From contig DCIY01000026.1 of the NCBI GenBank assembly GCA_002317295.1, forward strand, positions 1-48,042: a DNA stretch of 48,042 bases, given 5' to 3'. Position numbers and translations under genes: made by a program. Position 1 is the stretch's first letter. Every line of letters begins with the position of its first letter. The notes under the pieces were generated by a model. The model was not told where the DNA came from. It ran no database searches and saw only the letters and a program-made list of their open reading frames with translations. The DNA comes from Bacteroidales bacterium UBA1714 (GTDB lineage: Bacteria; Bacteroidota; Bacteroidia; Bacteroidales; Paludibacteraceae). Positions 40,195-47,950 of the stretch are shown piece after piece.

Positions 40195-41969
40195 TTTCGG
40201 TAGAGCATCTGAGCATAGAATTTACGTCTCGACTTGTGTTGGACGACATCAGTTTCCTTGTGCAGAACAAGGACAGAATCGCCATTGTGGGTAAGAATGG
40301 AGCCGGTAAGACCACCCTTTTGCGCCTGATTGCGGGTCAGATGCAACCATCTGCGGGAACGATTGCCCGAGAGCAGGATTTGCAAATTGGTTATTTGCCT
40401 CAGGTGATGCTGTTTACCGATACCCAAACGCTGATTGAGGAGGTGTTGCAAGGTAATGATGATCCTCGTTATTTGGCCGAGGCTGATCGTACTCTGTGTG
40501 GATTGGGATTTCGCCGAAGTGATATGCATCGTCCCTGTAGTGAGTTTTCCGGAGGATGGCGTATGCGTATTGAGTTGAGCAAGATTTTGTTACGCCGACC
40601 GGATGTGTTGTTGTTGGACGAGCCGACCAACCATTTGGATATCGAGTCCATTCAGTGGTTGGAGGACTTTTTGTCCTCCTATAATGGAGCGGTATTGCTG
40701 GTGAGTCATGATAAGGCGTTTTTGGATAATGTGACCAATAGGACCATTGAGATCTCATTGGGACATATTTATGATTATAAGGTCAATTATTCTCATTTTT
40801 TGGAACTTCGTCAGGAGCGTCATGAGCAGCAGGTGCGGGCGTATATGAATCAGCAGAAGATGATTCAGGACACCGAAGCGTTTATAGAGCGATTCCGTTA
40901 TAAGGCCACCAAGGCTGTTCAGGTACAATCGCGCATCAAGCAGTTGGACAAGTTGGACCGATTGGAGGTGGATTTGGAAGATACTTCCCGCCTTAGTTTG
41001 CGTTTTCCACCGGCTCCTCGCAGTGGCGATTTTCCGGTCATTATTGAGGACTTGTCCAAGACCTATCCGCAGGCGGATCATGCGGTTGTCTCGGATGTGA
41101 ACCTGACCATTCGTCGTGGGGAGAAAGTGGCTTTTGTGGGACGTAATGGCGAAGGTAAGACCACGCTGGTAAGGTGTATCATGGGACAATTGGACCATTT
41201 GGGCACGCTCAAAATCGGGCATAATGTCAAGATGGGTTATTTTGCCCAAAACCAAGCCTCGCTGTTGGATGAGAATCTGACGGTGTTTGAGACCATCGAT
41301 TATGTGGCCGTCGGAGATATACGAACCAAGATTCGCGATATATTGGGTGCCTTTATGTTTGGCGGCGAAGCCAGTGACAAGAAAGTGAAAGTGCTTTCCG
41401 GAGGGGAACGCAGTCGATTGGCGATGATTCGGTTGTTGTTAGAGCCTTGTAATCTGCTCATTTTGGATGAGCCGACCAACCATTTGGATATCCCTTCCAA
41501 GCAGGTGCTCAAACAGGCGTTGATCGATTTTGAAGGAACCGTTATCTGCGTGAGTCACGATCGTGATTTTTTGGACGGCCTGGTGAACAAAGTGTATTAT
41601 TTTGGCGAGGGTCAGGTGCGTGAGTACCTAGGAGGTATATATGATTTTCTGCGTTCTCGCCGATTGACGTCTCTCCAGGAGTTGGAAAAGAAAGCGTCTG
41701 CGTCTTCGTCTGCGTCATCGTCTGCGTCATCGACGGCCAAACTGGACTACGAGCAACAGAAAGCCCAGGCGGCGGCTCGGCGGAAACAGGAAAAGCAATT
41801 GGCCCAAGTGGAGGAGCGTATTGCACAGTTGGAGCAGGAACAAAAACGCATAGAGGAACAATTGGCGTTGCCTGCCAATCAAACTCAGGAACGATTTGAT
41901 CAGTATCAGCGCATCAAACACGAACTCGAACAAAAACTATACGAATGGGAAATATTATCCGATATGTAA
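40191..41969 (+). CDS. ABC-F family ATPase
   Basis: 592 aa, soluble, two ABC domains: Walker A GKNGAGKTTLL and GRNGEGKTTLV, signatures SEFSGGWRMRIELSK and KVLSGGERSRLAMIR, and DEPTNHLDI twice. Between them is the alpha-helical P-site tRNA interaction segment (about 225-280, ERFRYKATKAVQVQSRIKQL). A C-terminal coiled coil (about 520-592) resembles Uup/YfmR-type proteins. ABC-F proteins act on the ribosome. Which subgroup (housekeeping or antibiotic target protection) cannot be decided here; the genomic context of uvrA and glycan genes suggests housekeeping. A Ser/Ala linker before the coiled coil is coded by a 12-bp repeat. Confidence 0.92.
   Translation: MISVEHLSIEFTSRLVLDDISFLVQNKDRIAIVGKNGAGKTTLLRLIAGQMQPSAGTIAREQDLQIGYLPQVMLFTDTQTLIEEVLQGNDDPRYLAEADRTLCGLGFRRSDMHRPCSEFSGGWRMRIELSKILLRRPDVLLLDEPTNHLDIESIQWLEDFLSSYNGAVLLVSHDKAFLDNVTNRTIEISLGHIYDYKVNYSHFLELRQERHEQQVRAYMNQQKMIQDTEAFIERFRYKATKAVQVQSRIKQLDKLDRLEVDLEDTSRLSLRFPPAPRSGDFPVIIEDLSKTYPQADHAVVSDVNLTIRRGEKVAFVGRNGEGKTTLVRCIMGQLDHLGTLKIGHNVKMGYFAQNQASLLDENLTVFETIDYVAVGDIRTKIRDILGAFMFGGEASDKKVKVLSGGERSRLAMIRLLLEPCNLLILDEPTNHLDIPSKQVLKQALIDFEGTVICVSHDRDFLDGLVNKVYYFGEGQVREYLGGIYDFLRSRRLTSLQELEKKASASSSASSSASSTAKLDYEQQKAQAAARRKQEKQLAQVEERIAQLEQEQKRIEEQLALPANQTQERFDQYQRIKHELEQKLYEWEILSDM
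41696..41731. repeat. 12-bp tandem repeat x3 in the ABC-F linker
   Basis: GTCTGCGTCTTC followed by two copies of GTCTGCGTCATC. It codes for a Ser-Ala-Ser-Ser linker before the coiled coil; copy changes would stay in frame. Confidence 0.85.
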
Positions 41970-41995
41970 CCATTCCATAAACAAACATTATTATT

Positions 41996-43138
41996 ATGAA
42001 TATTTTAATTCTTACCGATCACTTTTCTCGGCCCAGCTATTTGTCTTGGCTGCGGTTTTTATGCGATTATTTGACCGATCAGGAGCATCATGTAGAGGTA
42101 TTTACGGAAAAATGGGAAACCATTTCCTTTGAGCATCGTTATCCGATTCACGAATTGGCATTTTACCACATTGGTTACATCAGTTGGGCCATCAAAACGG
42201 TCTACTCGATGTTCACCAATTCAAAAGATCGTTCTTTTGCCCGTCGTGTGTCACGAAAAACGAGAAAAAGCCGTTTCGACCTCGTCATGTGTACGACTTC
42301 GTCCACATTCCCGTTGACAGCCGCTTACAAAATAGCGAAAAAACGGGGTATCAAACTCTATGTGGATATACGCGAATTGGAAGAATTGGTGCCGGCGAAA
42401 GAATACACCACTTCGGGCAAAATATTTGTCAAACCCTGGGCCAATCTGTACTCGTGGATACAAAAAAATCGTCGCAATCGTGTGATTCGTCATGCAGATT
42501 TGGTGACAACCGTTTCTCCTTGGCATATGGACATTCTCAAAGCCATGAACCCCAATACGCACCTGATGTACAACGGATATGATCCGGAGTTCTCCTATAC
42601 ATCCAAAACGAAGACGGAGACTTTCCAAATCAACTACATCGGTCGTACGTATGACACTCAGGATCCGTCTCTGATGCTGAAGGCTGTGCGCGAACTCAAT
42701 CTGCCCAATGTGGAAATCAATTTCTACTCCAATATGGGCACGTACGATCGTGTCCAACAAAAAGGGGTACAGATTTTCGGATTCCTGCCCAGCAATGCCA
42801 TTGCAGGCACCATGCGCCGTTCGTCCATTGTGGTCATTCTGACTAATTCAGCCAAAAATGGAGCCAAGGAAATGAAACTGTTTGATGCCATCGGTTGTGA
42901 AAAGCCTGTTCTGTGCGTTCCCAATGATGAAGGCATGCTTGCCCATGTAATTCAACTGGCCAATGCCGGTATCTGCACTTCGGATTTGCAGGAGGCGAAG
43001 GATTTTATTCAGACACAGTACGATATCTGGAAACGTCAAGGATATACACATCAAGACGTCACCAACAAGGAATTGTTTGACCGTCAACATCAGGCAAAAA
43101 TACTTGAAGACCTTCTCCGTCATATTGTCGGCGTATAA
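41996..43138 (+). CDS. GT-B glycosyltransferase (family 4-like)
   Basis: 380 aa. The N-terminal Rossmann half starts MNILILTDHFSRPSYLSWLRFLCDYLTDQEHHVEVFT, and the second half has INYIGRTYDTQDPSLMLKAVREL and a nucleotide-sugar-binding region ending KEMKLFDAIGCEKPVLCVPNDEG, the usual E-x7-E-like area of GT4 enzymes (first Glu in AKEMKLFDAIG). No membrane segment is seen. Probably adds a sugar to a lipid-linked surface glycan started by the WecA-like enzyme. The next transferase gene starts within its last codons. Confidence 0.87.
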   Translation: MNILILTDHFSRPSYLSWLRFLCDYLTDQEHHVEVFTEKWETISFEHRYPIHELAFYHIGYISWAIKTVYSMFTNSKDRSFARRVSRKTRKSRFDLVMCTTSSTFPLTAAYKIAKKRGIKLYVDIRELEELVPAKEYTTSGKIFVKPWANLYSWIQKNRRNRVIRHADLVTTVSPWHMDILKAMNPNTHLMYNGYDPEFSYTSKTKTETFQINYIGRTYDTQDPSLMLKAVRELNLPNVEINFYSNMGTYDRVQQKGVQIFGFLPSNAIAGTMRRSSIVVILTNSAKNGAKEMKLFDAIGCEKPVLCVPNDEGMLAHVIQLANAGICTSDLQEAKDFIQTQYDIWKRQGYTHQDVTNKELFDRQHQAKILEDLLRHIVGV

Positions 43139-43793
43139 TGCAGCGGCTTATTTGCCGATGTGTTTAAGTTCCATCACCCACCAGTCGTTTACGGATTGGG
43201 AGGTATTGGTGGTGGACGATGGCAGCACCGATGACACCCCAGCGATAGCGGATGCGTTTGCTCAGGTGGATGAGCGGGTGCATGTGGTGCATCAGCCCAA
43301 CCAAGGGCAGGCCGCAGCCCGCAATCGGGCCATTGAACAGGCCACGGGCGAATGGCTCGTATTCGTGGATGCGGACGACTATTGGGATACGCATTATCTG
43401 GAACATATTGTTTCGGCTCTGGGTGAGGATGCAGATGTGCTCCAACTCGTGGGCCGATATTCCAAGATGACCGCCCCGTGGACACGATGTCTGCGTCGCA
43501 GTTGGTATAGGGATCGGGGTATCAGTTTTCCGGAGCAGATGCGTCATTTTGAGGATGTTATTTGGACAGTGGATTTGTGGCAGGCACAAGGCCGTGTAAA
43601 GCACTATCCGGTGGCAGGTTATTATTACAACGACCATGCCGATTCCAACTCACACACCTCCTCTGTTGCCGACCGTCAACTCCTCTTCCGCACCCTACGT
43701 CAACGACCTTTCGCCTTAGGGCTTTGCCCGTCGCCTTATCGCCTTATCGCCTTAAGATTTCGTTTAACCCTTCATTTCCTCTTCCGCCGATGA
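43104..43793 (+). CDS. Family 2 glycosyltransferase, TTG start
   Basis: 229 aa from the TTG at 43104, which gives the canonical start MKTFSVILSAYNAAAYLPMCLSSI. An upstream start at 42963 would overlap the previous gene by 176 bp and add a non-family sequence. VLVVDDGSTDDT and FVDADDYWD (DxD) are the nucleotide-sugar and metal motifs; FEDVIWTVDLW is the likely catalytic ED. The C-terminus, PFALGLCPSPYRLIALRFRL, is coded by repeat DNA and the protein is short for the family, so its end may have been rewritten by the repeat. The stop overlaps the next ATG by 4 bp. Confidence 0.85.
   Translation: MKTFSVILSAYNAAAYLPMCLSSITHQSFTDWEVLVVDDGSTDDTPAIADAFAQVDERVHVVHQPNQGQAAARNRAIEQATGEWLVFVDADDYWDTHYLEHIVSALGEDADVLQLVGRYSKMTAPWTRCLRRSWYRDRGISFPEQMRHFEDVIWTVDLWQAQGRVKHYPVAGYYYNDHADSNSHTSSVADRQLLFRTLRQRPFALGLCPSPYRLIALRFRLTLHFLFRR
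43711..43756. repeat. TCGCCTTA array with GGGC/GCCC mini-hairpin inside the GT2 gene
   Basis: CGCCTTA occurs at 43712, 43732, 43740 and 43748, the last three with 8-bp period. Between first and second lies TTAGGGCTTTGCCCG (43716-43730), a compensatory variant (GGGC/GCCC) of the GGAC/GTCC hairpin 15-mers at 45386 and 45410. The unit is the reverse complement of AAGGCGA at 15204-15234. Confidence 0.9.
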
Positions 43794-44995
43794 CCCCTTT
43801 CGCCCTTCAGCCCATCGTAGCTTTGCTACGCCGCGAAGTTGTTCCTTCTGTGGGTTGTACCGAACCCATTGCCGTAGCGTTGTGTGTAGCGCGTGCCCGC
43901 AAACAGTTGGGCCAATTGCCGGACGAGATTCAGGTGACCTTGTCCAAGAACATGTACAAGAATGCCATGTCGGTAGGGATACCCAATACGGGCATGACGG
44001 GTTTGCCCATTGCCATTGCCTTGGGGGCTATTATAGGAAGGGATGATCGCGGATTGGAGATACTGGCGGATGCTACCGAAGAGACCATTGCCCAAGCCAA
44101 AGAATATATGCAGCGGGTTCCGGCCACCATCTGTATTATGGCCGATGCACCCTCGGTGGTGTATATTCATGCGCGTGTGGGGGCCCATGGGCAGTATGCC
44201 GAATCGACCACGCAGGGTTCGCATACGGGGCTTAGTCACGCCGAATCGGTGGAACTGAATATGCGTAGGGTCTATGATTTTGCCATGGAAGTGGAGCTGC
44301 AAGAGGTGGATTTTTTGCTTACCGGAGCCCAAATGAACAAACAGGCGGCCGAATACTCGTTTACCCACTGTTGCGGACATCAGTTAGGCAAGATGCTGCA
44401 CACTCAACCGGATACTTACTCCCGCATTCTGGCTTATACATCGGGTGCGTGTGATGCACGAATGAGTGGGGCGATGATTGAGGTGATGTCCAATTCCGGC
44501 AGCGGCAATCAGGGTATATCCTGTTCCCTACCCGTTTATATCTATGCCCAGGACCATCATATCGAAGAGGAGAAACTGCTGCGTGCGCTCACGTTGAGCA
44601 ACCTGACTGCCATCTATATCAAGCAATCTTTGGGTCGGTTGTCCGCTTTGTGCGGATGTGTAGTGGCTGCCACGGGTTCAGCTGCCGGTATCACCTATAT
44701 GATGGGAGGTGGGTACGAAGAGATAACTTATGCCATTAAGAACATGATTGCCAATATCACCGGCATGATTTGTGACGGTGCCAAACCCGGTTGTGCGCTC
44801 AAAGTGACCAGTGGTGTATCTACCGCCATTTTGTCCGCCTCTCTGGCCATGCAACATAGCGTAGCGGGAGCGCAGGAAGGGATTATTGAAAACGATATTG
44901 ATTGCACGATACACAATCTCACCCGTCTGGGCCACGATGGTATGGTGCAGACGGATGACATGATTCTCGATATCATGCTCCATAAGCAGAGCTAA
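43790..44995 (+). CDS. L-cysteine desulfidase / serine dehydratase-alpha-like protein (UPF0597)
   Basis: 401 aa from the ATG at 43790, which overlaps the upstream stop as ATGA; a longer frame from 43562 would run through the glycosyltransferase gene. EVVPSVGCTEPIAVAL (Cys23) and the late cysteines in GCVVAATGSAAG and ICDGAKPGCALKV fit the 4Fe-4S site of the CyuA/UPF0597 and Fe-S serine dehydratase alpha family. SNSGSGNQGISCSLPV is the family's substrate loop. Expected reaction: cysteine to pyruvate, sulfide and ammonia, or a serine-type deamination. No regulator or transporter for cysteine is next to it. Confidence 0.88.
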   Translation: MTPFALQPIVALLRREVVPSVGCTEPIAVALCVARARKQLGQLPDEIQVTLSKNMYKNAMSVGIPNTGMTGLPIAIALGAIIGRDDRGLEILADATEETIAQAKEYMQRVPATICIMADAPSVVYIHARVGAHGQYAESTTQGSHTGLSHAESVELNMRRVYDFAMEVELQEVDFLLTGAQMNKQAAEYSFTHCCGHQLGKMLHTQPDTYSRILAYTSGACDARMSGAMIEVMSNSGSGNQGISCSLPVYIYAQDHHIEEEKLLRALTLSNLTAIYIKQSLGRLSALCGCVVAATGSAAGITYMMGGGYEEITYAIKNMIANITGMICDGAKPGCALKVTSGVSTAILSASLAMQHSVAGAQEGIIENDIDCTIHNLTRLGHDGMVQTDDMILDIMLHKQS

Positions 44996-45012
44996 ACCAG
45001 CCCTCTTTCTAT

Positions 45013-46116
45013 TTATTTTTGGATTCGTGTCAGATATTCGGTGGGGGTGCAACCCTGTATCGAAGCAAAGGCACGATAGAATGTACTACGATAACTGTAT
45101 CCTACGGTTTGTCCTATCGAACCCATGTCCATTTTTCCTTCTTCAATCAGCTGAACCGCCTTATTGATGCGCAGGTTATTGATGTAGTCGTAGAAATTCA
45201 TTCCGGTAGCTTCTTTGAGTCGCGATGTGAATTGGGTATGTCCCATGTGCATTTGGCGCGACAACTCGTCCCGTGTCAGATCGGAGTTGGTGAACAGTTC
45301 CTGCTGTTCGCATACCTGTTTGAGTTGGTCCAAGAAGGCCGAATTGGCATCCTCCTCTTGGTTTACGTTTACGTCTACGTCTACGTTAGGACTTTGTCCG
45401 TCGTTTACGTTAGGACTTTGTCCGACGTTTTCCTGAACCACTACCATTTGGTAGATATGGGTATAGACATAGCACCAGATAAAGAAAGCCAACGAGTAAT
45501 ATACAATCGGAGCGTAGGGGTTGCTGCTGGCGATGTAAATCAAATAGTTAATCAGCAGGAAGACCAGCAGAATAGGCACGACCACCATCCATCGGATAGA
45601 ACGACCCATCAGCGAGGAATATCGGTCTTTTAATTCGTCTTCATGACGCTTACCATAGATGGCTATATAGATAATCATGGCGATCACATATCCACAGACC
45701 AAAATCATGAAGGTGTGCAGGAACCATTTGGTTTGTACGATCATGCCTGTAGTGCAACCCACCGCAAAGGGCAGAATATTCAACCAAATACGTTTGGGTG
45801 TGATAGGCTGTGGTGTGACCAGTATGACCATTACGATGGCGCCAATCGGTATCGCCATCATATCGAAGTACATGAATAGGAAATTGTAACTTTGTTCCAC
45901 GTACGAGCGTATGATGAAGGCAAAGAGAAACTCCAACGCCAATGCTATGGCCAATATTCCTGTCCACCGGCGAAGGGGTATGGGGGGATGATCCTCGTAT
46001 TCTTTACGATGAATCAATTTGCGTCCCAACAGGAACACTACTGCCCAAGATAGTTGGAGCATACAGAGTACGCCGGTGAGTAGGCTGAACAAATAATCAG
46101 AATTGACTACATTCAT
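45013..46116 (-). CDS. Membrane-embedded AraC-type transcription regulator
   Basis: 367 aa from the ATG at 46116 (the longer frame from 46152 would begin before the promoter's start site). About six to seven membrane helices occupy residues 8-220, followed by a linker with VGQSPNVNDGQSPNVDVDVNVN coded by repeat DNA, and a C-terminal AraC HTH domain (about 265-365: LTRDELSRQMHMGHTQFTSRLKEATGMNFYDYINNLRINKAVQLIEEG ... IGQTVGYSYRSTFYRAFASIQGCTPTEYL). Such regulators sense at the membrane and bind DNA directly. The nearest candidate target is the divergent fimbrillin-Hint unit, separated only by the 46153-46347 region. The 17-bp gap to the convergent desulfidase gene shows no clear terminator. 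Confidence 0.9.
   Translation of the reverse strand: MNVVNSDYLFSLLTGVLCMLQLSWAVVFLLGRKLIHRKEYEDHPPIPLRRWTGILAIALALEFLFAFIIRSYVEQSYNFLFMYFDMMAIPIGAIVMVILVTPQPITPKRIWLNILPFAVGCTTGMIVQTKWFLHTFMILVCGYVIAMIIYIAIYGKRHEDELKDRYSSLMGRSIRWMVVVPILLVFLLINYLIYIASSNPYAPIVYYSLAFFIWCYVYTHIYQMVVVQENVGQSPNVNDGQSPNVDVDVNVNQEEDANSAFLDQLKQVCEQQELFTNSDLTRDELSRQMHMGHTQFTSRLKEATGMNFYDYINNLRINKAVQLIEEGKMDMGSIGQTVGYSYRSTFYRAFASIQGCTPTEYLTRIQK
45361..45425. repeat. GTYTAC hexamers with two identical 15-bp hairpin units inside the AraC-type gene
   Basis: GTTTAC, GTTTAC, GTCTAC and GTCTAC lead to TTAGGACTTTGTCCG (45386-45400), then GTC, GTTTAC and a second identical TTAGGACTTTGTCCG (45410-45424). Each 15-mer contains the perfect hairpin GGAC-TTT-GTCC. 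On the coding strand each reads GQSPN. Confidence 0.93.
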
Positions 46117-46138
46117 AGCATTGTTGGTTAAGACGATG

Positions 46139-46170
46139 CAAAAGTACAACAAATTTTTGGAATATGCAAA
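46139..46170 (-). promoter_or_regulatory. Promoter of the AraC-type regulator
   Basis: Minus-strand TTTG (46167-46170) and TACTTTTG (46139-46146) are spaced by 20 bp. The predicted start near 46132 supports the ATG at 46116, with a leader of about 15 nt. Confidence 0.7.
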
Positions 46171-46205
46171 TTTTTGCTAAATAAAATTCACTTTAAAAAC
46201 GGCTT

Positions 46206-46285
46206 TGCGGCGCGTATGCTACACCTTGCGGCGCGTATGCTACACCTGCGGCGCCATTGCGACACCCTCGGCGCGATTGCGACAA
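46206..46285 (+). repeat. Four imperfect 20-21 bp GC-rich tandem repeats
   Basis: Units start at 46206, 46227, 46247 and 46268, with the consensus TGCGGCGC followed by RTATGCTACACC or VATTGCGACACC. The first two units are nearly identical; the last two share the ATTGCGACA form. The array is GC-rich in an A/T-rich gap and ends 6 bp before the -33 box of the promoter at 46292, so it is well placed to be an activator-binding array. There are no unique spacers. Confidence 0.85.
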
Positions 46286-46291
46286 CTATAA

Positions 46292-46323
46292 TTTGCACGA
46301 TTCCATAAGAAGCAGTACTTTTG
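46292..46323 (+). promoter_or_regulatory. Promoter of the fimbrillin-Hint unit
   Basis: TTTG (46292-46295) and TACTTTTG (46316-46323) are spaced by 20 bp, a full consensus match. The predicted start near 46330 gives a leader of about 18 nt to the small peptide gene at 46348. Confidence 0.78.
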
Positions 46324-46347
46324 TAATCGATTTCGGAAAAGTCATTT

Positions 46348-46506
46348 ATGATTAACTACAATAAAAGTATGAAAAAGTATTTACAACCCATGACAGGCAT
46401 GATGCCTATCCACACCCAAGTCGTTATTTGCGCCAGTGCGCCATCCGCTCCTGGTCGTTCCGGTCAGTTAGGAACGATGACTGTAGCAGCAGGTCAATGG
46501 ACTTAA
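46348..46506 (+). CDS. Small protein, 52 aa (MKKY-type), upstream of the lipoprotein gene
   Basis: An ATG at 46348 opens 52 codons, with an alternative ATG at 46369 that gives a 45-aa product beginning MKKYLQPMTGMM. The sequence continues PIHTQVVICASAPSAPGRSG and ends TVAAGQWT. It has no clear signal peptide or membrane segment and one Cys. Short proteins that begin MKKY-(I/L)-x-P and end in a Gly/Ser-rich tail are, in my recollection, frequent in gut Bacteroidales next to surface lipoprotein genes; their role is unknown. It directly follows a consensus promoter and lies 16 bp before the lipoprotein gene, so it is the first gene of that transcript. Confidence 0.65.
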   Translation: MINYNKSMKKYLQPMTGMMPIHTQVVICASAPSAPGRSGQLGTMTVAAGQWT

Positions 46507-46522
46507 TGAAAATCGAAGATTT

Positions 46523-47923
46523 ATGAAGAAGTTCTTATTTTTCGTAACCGCATGTATAGCATTGGTGGCTTGCAACCAGAACGAACCCGAGAATACCGCC
46601 TTTCAGGCGGGTCAGGTCGTCACTATCTCCGCTTCTGCCGGCAGTTCCGCCAATCAGGCTCCCTCTCGTAAGATCAACGGTCAAGCCGGAGCGGACAATA
46701 TCACGTTCACATGGGAAGCCACCGACAGCGTTCTTGTGAAAGTAGGCGAAGCTACCGCGGTATTTAAATTGACCAACATTTCCAAGGATGGCAAATCGGC
46801 TGACTTCACAGGTACCATGCCAGCAGAGGGTAACAACTACGATGTACAGTTCCCCGTTAATCCCCTGCCATTAGATATCCAATACTACGCAGGCGTAAAC
46901 GTTCTGCCCAAGAACGTGATGCCATTTGAGGCCAAGAACTGCACGATAGGTACAACGGCGACGCTTACCCCAACCAAAGCCGTGCTGCAACTCAATATTT
47001 GGGACATGGAGATAGAAATTGATACCGTTTATGTGAACATAGGTACAGCCTATCAATCATACAACACCTCCTATAAACTGGCTTTCGAAACCCCACTTAC
47101 ACTTACCATGGAAGCTCAACCATTCTTTCTCGTGGTAGAACCTGGCTCATACTATTTTGGAGTTGGATGGCATGCTACTAATGAATCATGGACATTGTCT
47201 GAAGATACCTCATTTCCCAAAACCTTCACGGCGGGTCAGTGCTTAAATATGGAAGAATGCTGCCTCGCAGCAGGCACTCGTATTACCATGGCAGATGGAA
47301 CGACGAAGAACATTGAGGACATCCAATTGGGCGACCTTGTACGTACCTTCGACCACGAGGCAGGCGCTATCTCTTCTGCCAAGATATGCCTTGCATGGAA
47401 GGGTGAAACCAAAGAGCGTTCCTTAGAACTCACCTTCGCCAGCGGCAAGCATCTCTCTATCATTGGCTCGCACGATATCCTATTAGAAAATACGCGCAAA
47501 TATGTACGTGTGAATAGCGGCAATGTGGCCGACTATGTAGGCAAGCGTTTCTATAACGCAGAATTAGGCGCGTGGGACGAACTCGTTAGTTATGAAATGA
47601 GTAAAGACCTCGTGGAATATTATTGCATCTATTCGGCGCGTCACCTCAACTGCGTGGCAGAAGGTATGCTCACCTGCCCAGACGATGTAGATTTCTTCCT
47701 CAATATCTATGAGTTGGATACCCATCTCAAAGCTGATGCTGACCAACTGACTGCCGATATAGCACAATATGGTTGGTATAATATTGCACAAAGATTTCCT
47801 GAGTATGCAGAGTATAAAGAGCAAATGGAAGACCTTGGTTTCCTATATATCTATATTGCTATGGGCAAAGGCTTGGTTACTAGGGAAGAACTGCTTGCTT
47901 TATTAGATTCTAACTGGAATTAA
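46523..47923 (+). CDS. Fimbrillin-like lipoprotein fused to a Hint (hedgehog/intein) domain
   Basis: 466 aa. Lipobox LVAC (Cys17) is followed by NQNEPE, acidic as in surface-exported lipoproteins. Residues 25-240 look like a Mfa-like/fimbrillin fold (VVTISASAGSS, ITFTWEATDSVLVKVG, SADFTGTMPAEGN). At Cys247 a Hint domain begins: CLAAGTRITMADGTTKNIEDIQLGDLVRTFD, then LTFASGKHLSIIGSHDILL with the block-B-like His317, and HLNCVAEGMLTCPDD (374-388) at the end. The final His-Asn of splicing inteins is absent, so hedgehog-type N-terminal cleavage at Cys247 is more likely than splicing. An 80-residue helical C-terminal part of unknown type follows. A function in releasing or cross-linking the fimbrillin part is inference. 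Confidence 0.8.
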   Translation: MKKFLFFVTACIALVACNQNEPENTAFQAGQVVTISASAGSSANQAPSRKINGQAGADNITFTWEATDSVLVKVGEATAVFKLTNISKDGKSADFTGTMPAEGNNYDVQFPVNPLPLDIQYYAGVNVLPKNVMPFEAKNCTIGTTATLTPTKAVLQLNIWDMEIEIDTVYVNIGTAYQSYNTSYKLAFETPLTLTMEAQPFFLVVEPGSYYFGVGWHATNESWTLSEDTSFPKTFTAGQCLNMEECCLAAGTRITMADGTTKNIEDIQLGDLVRTFDHEAGAISSAKICLAWKGETKERSLELTFASGKHLSIIGSHDILLENTRKYVRVNSGNVADYVGKRFYNAELGAWDELVSYEMSKDLVEYYCIYSARHLNCVAEGMLTCPDDVDFFLNIYELDTHLKADADQLTADIAQYGWYNIAQRFPEYAEYKEQMEDLGFLYIYIAMGKGLVTREELLALLDSNWN

Positions 47924-47950
47924 GTTCGTCAAAACCAAATCCACCCCCAT

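Noticed and set aside
42963..43103. Longer N-terminus for the second glycosyltransferase
   Set aside because: It would overlap the previous gene by 176 bp, and the extra residues are unlike any GT2 N-terminus; the TTG at 43104 fits exactly.
43562..43789. Longer N-terminus for the cysteine desulfidase-like protein
   Set aside because: The extension is a shadow of the glycosyltransferase frame; the ATG at 43790 matches the family start and forms an ATGA overlap.
46206..46285. Possible CRISPR array
   Set aside because: Units are contiguous and degenerate, with no unique spacers and no cas genes in the window.
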